Notes: generated by a model from the sequence alone, not told the origin. 21,987 bases of DNA from Rhodocollybia butyracea (GCA_015501585.1 JADNRY010000908.1:1-21987), one strand, 5' to 3'. Numbered from the stretch's first letter, positions 1 to 11,145 are shown. Numbers and translations: made by a program.

Positions 1-355
1 ATTCCGAAGTTGGAACAAGACTCGGTGCGCCTGCAACGTATAGTGAGGCTTTGCCTTTGCCTGGCCGTGCAGCAGGAACGCGTTTGATGATAACGAAAGA
101 GGACCTAGGAATGATAGCGTTGTCGTCGAGAATCTCTAGTAGAACGTTCAGTCTAATTGAACGGAAAAAACTATCTATGTGCGTGCCTTCCTTGGAGTCC
201 CATCGATCACTTTCAAGTCGAAGTCATTCCCTTGGCCAATTATGTGCCAGTATGATATCTCTCTTTAGGTCAAAAATCGAAATACCGGTGCCGTCGAATG
301 TAACCCGAGATTCATCTTTGCGAGAATTGAATCGATAGAAGACAGAGGAAGCCAT
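1..355 (-). CDS. Mpe1/RBBP6-type DWNN-domain protein, 5' end only, with a frame break
   Basis: This is the N-terminus of an Mpe1/RBBP6 family protein. The family works in pre-mRNA 3'-end cleavage and polyadenylation in the nucleus and starts with a ubiquitin-like DWNN domain. Reading leftward from the ATG at 355, the protein begins MASSVFYRFNSRKDE, then VTFDGTGISIFDLKRDIILA, and later LDDNAIIPRSSFVIIKRVP followed by a basic PGKGKASLYVAGAP stretch. These are DWNN-type features. The reading frame breaks near 233-241: upstream reads ILAHN, downstream reads GQGNDFDLKVIDG one frame over, which fits one extra or two missing bases. A likely GC-AG intron lies at 186-134 (donor AAG|GCACGC). The zinc knuckle and RING parts would lie outside the window. 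The family call is firm; whether the gene works is not decided, because similar breaks occur across the window. Confidence 0.72.
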
Positions 356-963
356 ATCCAAGTTCAGCTTGAATAAATAAACGTGAGCGTTCGTTGTGAA
401 AGCTGGGCGCTTACTTCAAAATATAGAAGCGCTCAAAATCATCCTTTTAAGAGGTTTTAGAGTCTGCCTTCGGAGCTAGGACAACTCTTCACGTGTATAG
501 ACTCAAATGCAGAAACAGGTCCTAATGCCATTATCGGCCTCAGTATATGCATGTTTGCTCTGCACTGAGCCGTTCCAACCACTTGATATGGTGACGTCAC
601 ATATCTCACATCTTCTATGTGCAGCTGGTCGAACTGGTCCTTGGTACTGTACCCTTCTTTTATCAATCACCTACCGCTGATTCAAAACTTGTTTCCGAAT
701 TGGGCTATCTCGATTACCGCGCAACTCGTTACTGCGAGGCGTATCATTTTAAAGAAGGACGCACAGCACCCACAGTTTGATTGTGACTCGCACTACATCG
801 AAGCTACTATTTTTCAAGGTGGCGAGGTGTGCATACCACATAATATGAGGCGTAAACTGATCCCGATTCTCAGCTTGTACCCTTGGGTTAAAGTTTGACG
901 CCATGATTTTTCCTCTTTATTGCGCTGGTACACTGACCTTGACAGTGCTATATACCTATTTGA
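356..963. other. Intergenic region between the DWNN gene start and the transcription factor stop
   Basis: No coding sequence is supported here; the open stretches on both strands are short and show no family resemblance. It should hold the promoter of the minus-strand DWNN gene and the 3' end of the minus-strand transcription factor. The one distinct site is a perfect 10-bp palindrome with a CRE core at 591-600. Confidence 0.5.
591..600. promoter_or_regulatory. CRE-like palindrome (possible bZIP site)
   Basis: The sequence is GTGACGTCAC, a perfect palindrome containing TGACGTCA, the consensus site of ATF/CREB-type bZIP factors. It lies about 235 bp upstream of the DWNN gene start. Function is inference only; a 10-bp palindrome can occur by chance. 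Confidence 0.25.
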
Positions 964-3900
964 CTATTCATGCCATCTTCCATTCGCTTCAAGTCCAGAG
1001 CCATCATCGCTCCATAGAAGTTGACCAAGCTCATCCATCGTCACCTCATCAAGCTCTCTCATACTCGCCTCAAACATTTCGGCCTCACGGAAAAGGATGT
1101 TTGGTGCCAAAACATCTCGCCCAGGAAGTCCCCAGCCTAGTCCAAGCCCAAAACCATCTTGTCCAAGATCATATTCTGAAAGCGTCAAAGGCAAACCATT
1201 GGGAGACATCGTGTGCTGGGTGGAATACTGAGTGGAAGTCCATTGAGACGACATGGAAGGACCTGCGCTGTGATCAACAGGAACCGGAATACGAGAGGGA
1301 TACAGTCCTGCTACTGCAGAGCTACAGTGATGGTGAAACGAAGCCGCGTTCAAGCCCGTGGGACTCAGCGGTAATGATTGTCTGTTAAGTGGTGGGTCAA
1401 GAGAGCCACTTGACTGGGATGTAGGACTGCTCATCCCAGTGCGGTGCGCGTCAACCTGTAGTTGTACGAGGGGTTGGTTGACGAAACAATAGAGACCTAA
1501 GCACTTACAATCATTCGTTTAACCACTTGACCAAATGATTCATCGGTTTCTTGACTGGAAGCTCCTCGCTTTTTGGAAGGTTTTGCGAGAATATCGGGCT
1601 CTACCCCTATTTAGCGTGCCATCAAAACCGTTTGAGTGTCGAAAAAGAAAAAATTTGCATACTCAGTAAACCTTCTAAAAGAGCAATCGCATTTTGAGAA
1701 ACACTCGAAATGTGCTCCACAGTCCTGCAAGAATTGAGTTCGTGAGTGTCAAGATGCCATTATGGACATACTTAAAAAGATCCAGAGCTTCTCGCAGTTC
1801 CGCTCTTCGGAAATCCAGATCGGGTCCATTGTCTACCTTATGGTGGCACAAGTCGATGAATAAGACAACGGACTACCCAAAAGGTTGAATATGAGCAAGC
1901 TTTCTTTGACAGCAAAACTCACCGCGGCAAACCCGTAGAATAGGACCATCCACCATTTCAACAGTATCGCTGATTGTTCGTTGTTGGATTTTAAAAGGTT
2001 CAATATTTCTCTAGCTGAATGAATGCACCGCTCTCTAGATTTTGCCTGTTTAAAGTTTATTAAGTACATGCACCACCAGAAAGCTCTTGCGTACTTACAT
2101 ATTTGCGATCCTTGTATCCTTTGAATAAAAATGGTCTATGCAGCCGGAGTTGCCTTGTTTCGCCCATCAGAAGACATAACGTCAATTCGAGTCGCTTTAC
2201 GTGGTACGGTGCTGTGGCAGTGGTGTCGCCCTCCTCAAAATACCGGGGAATTTCTTCCTGTATCTGACGTAGCTTCGCGTCCATTTCTGCCACAAATTCA
2301 TACCCTGTAGGCGATTGCATGTTGTCCACAATCTCCCTGTAGACCTCGACAAAACGAAATCGCGTTAAAGACAGCGTCATCTCCTGCACTGCACTTTGAT
2401 AATGATGTATTTCCTTGCTATGGCAGAGACTTACAGTATATTGTGTATTAGGACGCTCCTGCAAAGTCATTCCCTCTACAAGGTCGATATCGTTGATATT
2501 TGCAGGAAATCCAGTATGGTTTTGCGACGGATGGATCGAGTAAGTTCCATTATGAGCAGCAGCATGAGACCAGTCATTGAAAATCTACGACTACGTTAGC
2601 TCAAGAAAGGATGCCAAAATATACTCACCAAACTCCACCAAATCCGTCTTGCAATCTCACGTTTGACGACGGAGCTCCACATGCCTGAGTAGCTTCTGTT
2701 GTCTGACTCGGAGCCAAGTCTAGATATGCCCAGATTTTGGGCCATCTATTGCCAAATGTTGAGTACTCGGGTACGTAGTTGAAGATTTAACTCAATATGT
2801 CATGTAAGCTCCTAGCCCCAAGTAATGCGTATCCGCACAACGAGCGGGAAATTGCCGCAAAAAATGGTGTTGCACACAACGAGGGAGGATGACAATGAGC
2901 ATCAGGCTGCTCACCTTTATAGCTGAGCCTAAAAGAGCCCAATGGGCACTGTACAACAAACCGAAGTTAGGCTTGATATATAATGCGGAGAACAGGAGGA
3001 ACTAGATCCATTTCGGACGCTTCCTGTAGCTTCGAACACAACGGAAATACTCACTCAGCTTCATCTAAGTTCTGCTGATAAACACCCATCAGGCTGATGA
3101 AAAAGTGTAAGGTATAGACAACAAAGTAAAGCAATCTACTCACATAAGGCACTGCAAGGCTTCTAAGCTATGGTTTCCGATAAAATCACTAACATAGAAA
3201 CACGCTTGCGCTGCATTGTACATTTTTTTTGCTCAGTTCGATCGCTTCAGCGAATCCGATGCTCAATTTTTGGCATATATCCGGTTCGATGAGGTGAAAC
3301 GAGAGACATAACACCATGAAGTAAACGCTCAAGAACGGAATTGAAACTTGATTCTGGGCTTGCACAGGCGAATTGTATTCCGTATTCATAACAAAGAAGA
3401 CTTGCTCTGAGAGTTGGCTGGCTTCAGAAAGAAACGAGGGAGCATGTAGGACCTTTGAATACCATTCTAAGCGTTCAAACTAAAAGCTTAAATGAGTCGT
3501 GAGATGATGCATGAAACGACTCGACTGACATAAAAATGAACGAGGTTGCACGATGATTTTGGTTGGGTAAGGCCGAAACAAGTCTACTAATCACATTGGT
3601 GCTGGGGTCTATGAGCAAAGAAAGTGGGTGGCTGTCAGGAAGCCCGAGCTGTGGCGCAAATCCTTCCACTGCAGAAATTGGAGTGGTGATTGAGTGTACC
3701 GTTCTCTCGTAAACTTCATGGGACGCTATTGGTCCAGCTTGTTGAGACCCGTACCCAGAATACGAGTACGCACTGGGGCTTCGTCTTCCAGGTTTCGAGC
3801 AGCGCGAGAGCGATTGACTCTGTGTCCCATTGCAAAGTCTTCGAGCATCATGGCTACGTCTTCATCTGTCGATCCAGAGCCATAGGAAGACCGGATCGAT

Positions 3901-4459
3901 GATTTTGGCTTTCCATCAGGTGCATTACCTATAAGCATAGAATCAAGAGGCCTCGGAGCATCTTTAGGTTGGGATTTACGTAGAGAGGAGGAGGAGGACG
4001 TGGATGAAGGACTTTCGATCTCCCCGGATCCTGAAGAAACGAGGTCCGAAGGCAAGGATGTAGAGAGACGTGATACCGCTCGTTCTAAAACCACCAAGCG
4101 ATGAAGCACGTCGTCCAGAGTTTCAACCGTAGACTTATTTGTGCTGCGAACAGGACAGAATTAGCTGTATCCATGCGCTGTCGTATTTGAGACCAACTTA
4201 GAGTGGCTTCGGTCGACCTCTCTGCAGACGTCGCCTTCCCCTCGCAGGAGACAGGGTGCACATGGATAAGCTCGGTTACCTGAAAAAGGTCAGGAAATAA
4301 GTTTCCAGCTGAATAAATTGTTTAATTTCACATTTTATCTTTCGCTTTCGACCTTGTTGCCATGAACTGTCAAGATTGGCCAACGACAAGCAATTAACTT
4401 GAGAACGTACACTGATAGCAGCTTTGTATAGGGCGAGAGCAAACACGCGAGTCTGACAT
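964..4459 (-). CDS. Zn2Cys6 fungal-specific transcription factor, 16 exons, two frame breaks
   Basis: Nuclear DNA-binding regulator. Exons (minus): 4459-4411, 4352-4332, 4279-4198, 4143-3755, 3668-3530, 3479-3144, 3093-3055, 2948-2915, 2745-2629, 2584-2435, 2383-2099, 2045-1923, 1872-1772, 1724-1663, 1606-1509, 1455-964; about 838 residues. The zinc cluster (residues 14-42) is complete: C-x2-C-x6-C-x5-C-x2-C-x8-C, spread over three exons including one of 21 nt. A short coiled coil follows (LDDVLHRLVVLERAV), then the fungal-specific regulatory domain (about 230-560) with FERLEWYSKVLHAP, RRIWWSL, DWSHAAAHNG, LHRPFLFKGY and LLKWW. The tail is Ser/Pro-rich and ends in an acidic hydrophobic stretch (DEVTMDELGQLLW) that could activate transcription. 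Two one-base-equivalent breaks are needed: near 3555-3567 and at an A8 run (3223-3230). They cancel in length. The regulatory target is unknown. Confidence 0.85.
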
Positions 4460-4822
4460 TTCAGTATGAGGATGAGAAAGCAGAAAGAGCCAGAAGATTT
4501 ATGAGTTTCTTATAAATCGAGATTCTTCGGAAGTTTCCCCGATGAAATCTGCAAACACAACTTCAGCTATTACAATCTCCAACGACGCCAAGAAACCAGA
4601 TAGGAAAGCCAGCTTGTGTAAGTAGAGATTGACAACGTTCATGATTCCCGCTACCTCTTCAGAGGCTAGAGCCGTAGGTCTTTAGGCATCAGTGATTCAG
4701 AGTTAACGGCGAGGTCCTATTTTTGTCATGTGACCTGTTAATGATTAATCACAATCGCGCTCACGTTACTACTACCACAGTCACTGTCTGCTGTTCTCGT
4801 CGTATTTCTTCTGCCTGAGATC
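4460..4822. promoter_or_regulatory. Divergent intergenic region (shared promoter space)
   Basis: A stretch of 363 bp separates the minus-strand transcription factor start (4459) from the plus-strand start at 4823. No coding sequence is supported. The two genes diverge, so any control elements here could act on both. I see no clear TATA box at the expected distance of either gene. Confidence 0.4.
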
Positions 4823-6374
4823 ATGTCTGAACCCGATACCGAGATGACGCTTATTAGAGCATCAACCCAGGACTATGCTGTCCAGGAAATCTGCCGTGAA
4901 CGGCTTATGGCAGGAAAACATGTCCGGTACATCTGCAAAACCTGGGTTTTGATGAAAGCAGTTCTATTCAGTTGCTATTCAGTCCAAAGCATCTCAGAGC
5001 AAGGGTACTCGCTGTAGAGCGCTCTGAGCTGCTCTGGGTTGCTTTGGCAGCTTTGACAGCTTTGGAGCGCTCCAGAGTGCTCCAGAGCAGCCAAAGCTCG
5101 TCCCAGGTTTTGCAGATGTAACTGAGAAAAAGTATCGAATGGGGTCACATTTTAGATGCAGCCTTGGACGAGTCAGAGCCCAGAGTACGTTACAATCAGC
5201 TTTACTTGCGACCCATGTTTAATATATCTTACAGCTAAAGTGGATGTTGGACCGGAAACTGTGGCTTGACCGACACCCAACTCACTCAGCCGAAGTCCGT
5301 GAAATATCATACCAAGTAGAGGTCGCATAAACTCTCGTATGATGTTGTCTTATCGCTATAGTGGTTTCCAATTTGCATCTAGACATGGACGCCACACTTG
5401 CTCGTGCCGCCCTTGTGCCTCGCGAACACGTCTTGGACAAAACGCTCGCGTATCTTCGCGTATGAGCTAGACGTTCAGGCTTGGAGGAGACGCGAAGTAT
5501 TTGAAGGAAGGGGAGACCCTGGCCGACCAGAGTATTCTAAAGAGTATCCGGTATGTTTCCTTTCTTGACCATCTCTCTATGGCATATATTTTATGTACCC
5601 TTTCCAGGTTGTCGACCCCAATGTTGGACAGACGTATGCCCAACGCTTACGGTCCCGTCACCGACCATCGCTTACCCCCGATCCCCAAGCGATAGCCGGC
5701 AGACGCTACCAGACAATACCTACCACTATTATTTACCTGAGGACTGTCCTGGTGTCGACACCTCTCCAACCCCCTTTCCCATAGTCCCTGCGCTCCTCTC
5801 CATACCTTTTTCTGTCCTTCACAACATCCCGCGATTGGGTCCCATGGTAAATCACGGAGTATCAGCGAATAGTTCTGTTCTTCGTGATGGAGATCATACA
5901 CTTGTGGGGATGGGACCCGTCTCAAGGGGTATCAGTACAAGGAAGCACAGCTATGGCCATATCAAATCAAGCACCATCTCCATTGCCTCACCCTGTCTTT
6001 CACGAATCATGTAATGAAATTAACCTGTCGTTATTCACTCTTTCTGTCGGTTATCAGTCCCAGTCGTCCACTCTCCAGCTTCCTGATGGTCAATTTCTTG
6101 TCAACGCACCATCTGCCCTATACTGCATTTGAGGAGGATGAAGATGGTGATGTCTTTGGTTGGTCTGACGAGAATGATCTCTATGATGAGGAAGAGAATG
6201 ATGAAGAAACAGAAGGATGACTAGGAGAATAGGCAACAGTTGCAGAGGATGAGTGTTGAAACCATTGAAGCCCGGGTCCAGGAAGTGTATGCTGAGCATG
6301 GGCAGGAAGATAGTGGACGGGTTTATGAAGGGGACCATACCTTCTGCTTCGACAAATCACATGTTAATGATTAG
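4823..6374 (+). pseudogene. Unrecognised intron-bearing gene, interrupted by an inverted-repeat element and frame breaks
   Basis: I do not recognise the family. Protein-like pieces run in order: MSEPDTEMTLIRAS...ERLMAGKHVR (4823-4927); KSIEWGHILDAALDESEP (from about 5128); LKWMLDRKLWLDRHPTHSAE (5235-5315, after a GT-AG intron at 5185-5234); MDATLARAALVPREHVLDKT (about 5385); YLKEGETLADQSILKSIR (about 5498); then Pro/Ser-rich segments, an acidic run (about 6129-6220) and a last piece containing ETIEARVQEVYAEHGQED that ends at a TAG at 6372. Joining them needs frame changes near 5460, 5497 and 5690 and at least one more downstream. A 189-bp element sits at 4930-5118. With it and one TA removed the flanks are in one frame, but the junction codon is TAA. 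A decayed gene is the simplest reading; sequence errors could add to the count. The exon order past 5700 is provisional. Confidence 0.45.
4930..5118. mobile_element. MITE-like element, 189 bp, 17-bp perfect terminal inverted repeats, TA target duplication
   Basis: The left end (4930-4946) is CATCTGCAAAACCTGGG and the right end (5102-5118) is its exact reverse complement. TA stands directly outside both ends (4928-4929 and 5119-5120), as left by Tc1/mariner-type transposases. There is no transposase gene, so it would be non-autonomous. The inside is low in complexity, with repeated GAGCGCTC and CTCCAGAG-type words and further short inverted repeats around 5015-5097. It lies inside the coding frame of the gene that starts at 4823. 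The element family is not recognised. Confidence 0.72.
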
Positions 6375-7290
6375 ATCGATTAGATCTCAGATGTTTTGTG
6401 CCAGGATTTAGTTAATTTCCCCTCTCTGGACTCGAATTCTATATGTATATGAATGTCTCTTGAACTTTTAATGATAGCTACTTTGTATGTTACCGACTTT
6501 AAGCAATACTTTCGTTTGATAAGTTCTTGCATGTGTTGTTTGCGTCGCATCTGCAAATGAATCTGGGCCTGGCTGCACCAGAGATACAAGGAACGTTCAT
6601 TGACATGCGATGGAATGAACAAGGTCAAACAATGAAGGAAATGGAGGGTATGACGAGAAGGAGCTCAAGTCAAGATGCATGATCCTTGAGAGAAGAGCAG
6701 GGCGGCTGAGAGTTCTGGGTATCGAAAAAGATCGGGCGTTGCATATGGGTCTTGACCTTGGTGTATTCGCTTTATAGGAGGATGACGCTGCTAACTAGGG
6801 AGGCAACATTATGCGGATTGTCGACAGGCTGCATTCACTTATCGCAAAGAAAGGTTTGTCCACGATTCCACACGATATCCAGTCTTCCTTCTATAAACAA
6901 GCCTTTCCGCGACTTCAACCTTCCCACCTCCATCTCCGCCCAAATGATGATATACGATCGACATTGTCAGTTTTCTCGCTTTCGAAACTTTTGAGTGTGA
7001 AAAAAGGGTCGCTGGAGGAAGGACATCGAGTGTTCCTCTTTGATTGCGAGTCTGCGAGAAGAGGCAGCCGGTGTTGCTCCATGTTGCGTTGGGAGGGATT
7101 CTTGCTGTGTTGGTGGTTGCATGATGTCGACATGTGATTGATTACAAGATTAGTAAATCAGATTAGCGAACGACTTTTCTTTGCTAACTACAAGACGGCT
7201 AAAAATTTCTACATTCCCTTCGCAAAGGGTAGCTAGGTAGGCTAAGTTTACTCATCTCTACCTATCCTAGAGGGGCTAAGGCTATGATTT
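6375..7290. other. Intergenic region without a supported gene
   Basis: Open stretches exist, the longest being a 108-codon frame at 6811-7134 on the plus strand. They show no recognisable family, no splice-compatible partner exon and no signal sequence, so I do not call a gene. The stretch ends where the first unit of the tandem array begins. Confidence 0.4.
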
Positions 7291-8074
7291 CTTTGCAGTA
7301 GTAACGCTCTTGAACTCAGAGCATTTCTTGGTCCAATCTTGGACCAGTTGGTGACCTGCCGATCTAGGAACATAGCAGTGCCTTGAATCCGACTCGCAGG
7401 CCCGCAGTACTTTCCCGCAATACTTTCTCTCCTCGGCTTTTTCTCAATTTTAACGCTATACCACTTAGTTGGTAACCTTGACGTTGTATACCTTGTTACG
7501 CATCTTCGAACCAGACTAATGTGAAGCTACTAACAATAGTATGGACCCTTACCGGCACATTCCCGTCCTCACAGCTCAGCAGTTTCCAGTGGCGACAGTG
7601 TCCTTAGTTTGATTAGTCTGGGACTTGAATCCGTTATTAATGGCATCGTGTCAAGACGACCAACCCCATCTTCAGGACGTTTTTTCTTGAATGTTAGCTA
7701 CTAATTGTACTTATAAGTAGTTTATAGGTTGCCACAGTTGCTTGCTGGCGAGCGAAAATTTTGCATCGCACTTATTTTGCTCAATGCATTCACTAATCTC
7801 GTTCATCCCCGAGCTCAGGCTCAGATAGTAGGAATACCAAGTATATCTGCTCGCCACTCGACGATCTTTGTGATAGATCAGCTCGGCGTGCTCCTCAGAC
7901 GAGATGATTTTGGCGAGTCAAAAGATATGATCGATGTCGTTGTTTCGGCTTTGAATCTCGGATGGTCGCCGTTTACAGTCTGTTTGGTGATATATCTACT
8001 CTTATGAGTTTCACCATTGCCACCTCTACAACCTTTGTTTCCCACCTCTCTCAGCCACCTTTCCTTCCTACGCA

Positions 8075-9208
8075 ATGAGGAAAGCACTTCTCGTAGTATT
8101 GTGGTATGTCAGATTTATTGATTGTGCAGGATTCCTTTGTATTTTAGTTCATAGGGGCGCTGCTGAAGCCTTGTCTGGACCTGGAGACCTACATTTGACG
8201 ATTACACCGACTGTTACAATGGGTCAAACCTTTGAAGCTTCGTGGACCTGGTTTTCATATCAACTTCCCACTCCACATATGTTCGTCGTAGCGCTCGAAG
8301 GAGAGTCCTATAAAAAAAACTTTTCGATCTCTCAAGCAGGATTTTCGGGAGTGATACCGCTGACTGTCCCCAATACTGGGTAGTTACTACCATTCTCTTC
8401 ATGCAACACTGAAAAACTGACTAACTTCAACTAGGACACTCCAAGCAACGCTCGTGAGAACAAATATGCAAGCACGACTTCACAACAACGGGTGAATTTG
8501 AAAGCTAATCAGAGCTTAGAGTCCCTCATACAACGGATAGCGCAGTTGCTACCTTCTTCGCAATGAATCTAGTGTACGATTTCTGTCAAACTTCCAGTAG
8601 ACATTATTCATGACTGGAAGTTTACAGATCCATGCCCTCTGGTCCAGCTTCCCCTTCCCCTAGAACTCCCCTTCCTCCTAGTGCAACCCCTCCCTCTGGT
8701 ACAATGTCCCTCCCCCCTGTGGCGAATCCTAGTGCAATGCTACCGTCACCCTCATCGGCACAAACAATTACGCAAGTGACTACTACAACGTGAGTTTGTC
8801 TGAAGATCCTGTCCATCTTTTTGCAATTTTGTGTCGCTCATTTGATTTCCTAGCGCTCCCGCAAGTACACAGACAGCCTTAACGGCGCACCACTCGCTTT
8901 CGCCTGGAATCCTTGCGGGCTCTATAGTAGGCGGTCTAGTCGCGTTTCTGCTCCTAACCTTATCGGCTACTTGTATATGGCGTCGGTGCCGAATTCGACG
9001 CATGATAAAACAGCAAGATCTTTATCCTACCGTGACAATTCCAGACGAATCCTTGGTCACTGAAACTTACTGGGATGGCGACTCGGATCTATCTTCACTT
9101 GCACCTTCCGACTCGGTGTCAAGGGCGATGTATCCGTTTCACAAGAAAATCAGACCTTTGGCTCCTTCCACGACGATGACTTTCGTTTCTGAAGAATATA
9201 AGAGTTGA
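8075..9208 (+). CDS. Single-pass type I membrane protein with beta-rich ectodomain, array copy A
   Basis: Family not named; the architecture resembles fungal cell-surface proteins. Exons: 8075-8103, 8155-8379, 8435-8491, about 8541-8575, 8628-8789, 8854-9208. The start gives MRKALLVVLWGAAEALS, a signal peptide. The ectodomain holds LTITPTVTMGQTFEASWTW, an Ig-like/KNH-like beta pattern (inference). A Pro/Ser/Thr stalk follows, then the helix GSIVGGLVAFLLLTLSATC, a basic stop-transfer RRCRIRR, and a tail with DLYPTVTIP, YWDGDSDLSSLAPSDSVS and RPLAPSTTMTFVSEE. The stop is at 9206-9208. The join between the 8541 exon and the 8628 stalk exon does not keep phase with canonical sites, and the expected donor GT reads AT here, so the exon end near 8575 is uncertain. 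This is the best preserved copy. Confidence 0.68.
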
Positions 9209-9276
9209 CCGTAACAGGACGTTTGAATACGCATCCAAACTTCACTGTTGCTGCAACGTATGGTATTTCGTATTTT

Positions 9277-9295
9277 AAAGTCTCTAGGAGACTTT
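9277..9295 (+). other. Perfect 8-bp hairpin in the 3' flank of copy A
   Basis: AAAGTCTC-TAG-GAGACTTT forms an 8-bp stem with a 3-nt loop, about 70 bp after the stop codon. The same hairpin is in copy B and an imperfect form is in copy C. It could be an RNA 3'-UTR structure or a DNA palindrome tied to the duplication. Confidence 0.5.
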
Positions 9296-10075
9296 TAGAT
9301 AGCCGAATGGTGACACAGGACATGACAGTACCTTGAATCCGACCGCAGGCCTAGGATTCGAGAGTTACAGCACTTGCTCTTCGGAAACTACTGTGAACCG
9401 CTGAGAAGGTACAATCTCAGTGAAGGGCTTGCAGTTTCTTTCCTTGGCTTTTAACGTTTAACACTAGATAGTTGGCAACCTTGACAATGTATACTTTGTT
9501 TATAGGCTCGCATTTTCGAGTGGAAGGACCAACCAGACTAATGTGAAGCTACTATGAGCCCTTACTAACCCGCACATTCCAGTCCTCACAGTTCTCCACA
9601 GTTTCCAGCGGCGACAGTGCCCTTAGTTATGATTAAGTCTGGACTTGAATCTGTTGTTAATGGCATCGTGTCAAGACGATCAACCATCTTCAGGACGTTT
9701 TCTCTTGAATGTACTGTTCGTATAATACCTAATATGTTGCCACATTGGTCTTAGGTCGTAGCAAAGCCGCTTCGTTTGGTGAGCGAATTTTTGCATCGCA
9801 CCAAGTATATCCATTCTGGTGTTCTATTTACGAGCTCGCGGCAATCTTTGTGATAGATCAACTCGGTGTGTTCTTCAGACGAAATGGTACGTCAGAAAAT
9901 ATGATCGACATGAATCTCGAACGGTCACCATTCACCATTTACAGTCTTGGTGATATATCTACTTTTATGAGCTTCACCATTGCCACCTCTCCGCCTCTGT
10001 TTCTCACCTCTCTTAGTATTGTGGTATGTTAATTGTGCAGGATTCATCTAAACTTTGTGATTTTCAATTTCATAG

Positions 10076-11145
10076 GATCGTTGCCAAAGCCATTGCTGGA
10101 CTCCTGGATTTGATAATCGCACCCACTGTTACAATTGGTCAAACCGTTGAAGCTTCCCGGACCTGGAATTCTGGACAAACTCCCACCTCACATTCGTTCG
10201 TCATAGTGCTTCACAATAATGGGTGAATTTGTAGGCTAATCAGTGTTTAGAGCACATCCCACCACGACTACTTAGGCGACGGGTGCCTATTTTACTGCAA
10301 TTGATATCGCTTCACGGTATGGTTCAATCTGTTAATCTGCCGACCGACAGAGACGTTTACAGGCCCTTAATGCCATCCCAGATCCCAGATCCCAAGATGC
10401 CACCCAAAATGCCACCCCCAGCGCCACCCCCAGCGCCACCCCACATGCCACCCCACATGCCAATAACCTCGATGCCTTCCCAGATGCCAATAACCTCGCT
10501 GAGCTCAACTCCACCCCCACAAGCTACCTTCACGACTACGCGCTTAATCACCACCCAGATGCCAATAACCTCGCTGAACTCAACTTCACCCCCACAAGCT
10601 ATCTTCACGACTACACGCTTAATCACCACCCAGACGTCAATAGCCCCGCTAAACTCAACCCCAACCTCACAAGCTATCTTCACTACTACGCGCTTGATCG
10701 CCACGACAACAGGGTGAGTTTACTTGTATATTGAAATTTCGTTCATCTTTTCGAGGACAGTTGCTCATTTTGATTTAGCGTCAACACAGCTACGCCATCA
10801 CCCTCGGCGGTTCTGTCGCACCGCTTGCATTCACCTGGAGTCCTTGTGGGCTCTATAGTAGGCGGTCTAGTTGGGTTTTTGCTCCTAGCCTTATCGGCCA
10901 CTTGCATATGCCGACGATGCCGAGTTCGACGCACGATAAAACAGCCAGATCTTTATCCGGCCGCGACAATTCCCGAGGAATCTTTGGTCCCTCAATCTTA
11001 CTGGGATGACGACTCAGATCTATCTTCACTTGCACCTTCCGATTCAGTGTCAAGGGCGGTGCATTCCTTTCCCAAGAAAGTCAGACCTTTGGCTCCTTCT
11101 ACGACGATGACTTCCGTTTCTGAAGAATCCGATAGTCGACCGTAA
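10076..11145 (+). pseudogene. Membrane-protein array copy B, start exon lost, ectodomain truncated
   Basis: The segment matching copy A's first exon is missing: sequence runs from CTCTCTTAG directly into TATTGTG|GTATGT, so ATGAGGAAAGC is absent and no in-frame ATG precedes it after the last stop. The next exon (10076-10222) keeps TPTVT-like APTVTIGQTVEASRTW but jumps from FVIVL straight to HNNG, deleting the second half of the domain plus one intron. The stalk exon (to 10713) is large, beginning with MPP/APP runs and then three 25-residue repeats. The last exon, 10779-11145, is fully open and encodes helix GSIVGGLVGFLLLALSATC and the conserved tail, with YWDDDSDLSSLAPSDSVS. It may be dead, or expressed from an unseen start; the intact tail is notable. 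Confidence 0.6.
10484..10708 (+). repeat. Three tandem 75-bp coding repeats in the stalk of copy B
   Basis: Units 10484-10558, 10559-10633 and 10634-10708 each encode 25 residues of the pattern MPITSLNST-PPQAIFTTTR-LITTQ. Units 1 and 2 are nearly identical; unit 3 is more diverged. The unit length is a multiple of three, so copy number can change the stalk length without shifting the frame. The segment before it (10380-10460) is a shorter Met/Pro and Ala/Pro repeat. Confidence 0.85.

Larger units (their letters stand above)
7381..9330 (+). repeat. Tandem array unit A (about 1950 bp)
   Basis: The anchor CCTTGAATCCGA occurs at 7381 and again at 9331 and 11268 with small changes, giving periods of 1950 and 1937 bp. 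Each unit contains a shared upstream block (for example the TGGCGACAGTG...CCTTAGTT stretch near 7580, matched near 9610 and 11450), then the membrane-protein gene, then a shared 3' hairpin. Similarity begins somewhat before the anchor, so the true edge may lie up to about 100 bp to the left. Confidence 0.8.

Noticed and set aside
3669..3760. In-frame stop near 3726 in the transcription factor taken as a nonsense mutation
   Set aside because: A canonical GTACGG...TTTCTGCAG intron (3754-3669) removes the stop and keeps phase.
4329..4375. Apparent loss of the first two zinc-ligand cysteines in the Zn2Cys6 factor
   Set aside because: Reading through from the ATG at 4363 gives Trp and Gly at those places. 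A GTACGT...CAAG intron and the 21-nt exon restore C-x2-C-x6-C, so the cluster is intact.
6811..7134. Plus-strand 108-codon open frame as a gene
   Set aside because: No recognisable domain, signal or joining exon; length alone is not enough in this composition.
10332..10704. Antisense open frames over the copy B stalk
   Set aside because: They are shadows of the repetitive Pro/Thr-rich sense exon; the predicted products are simple Gly/Val repeats without a start or splice context.
10484..10708. 75-bp repeats as a CRISPR array
   Set aside because: The repeats are directly adjacent without spacers, lie inside an open coding exon, and the genome is eukaryotic.
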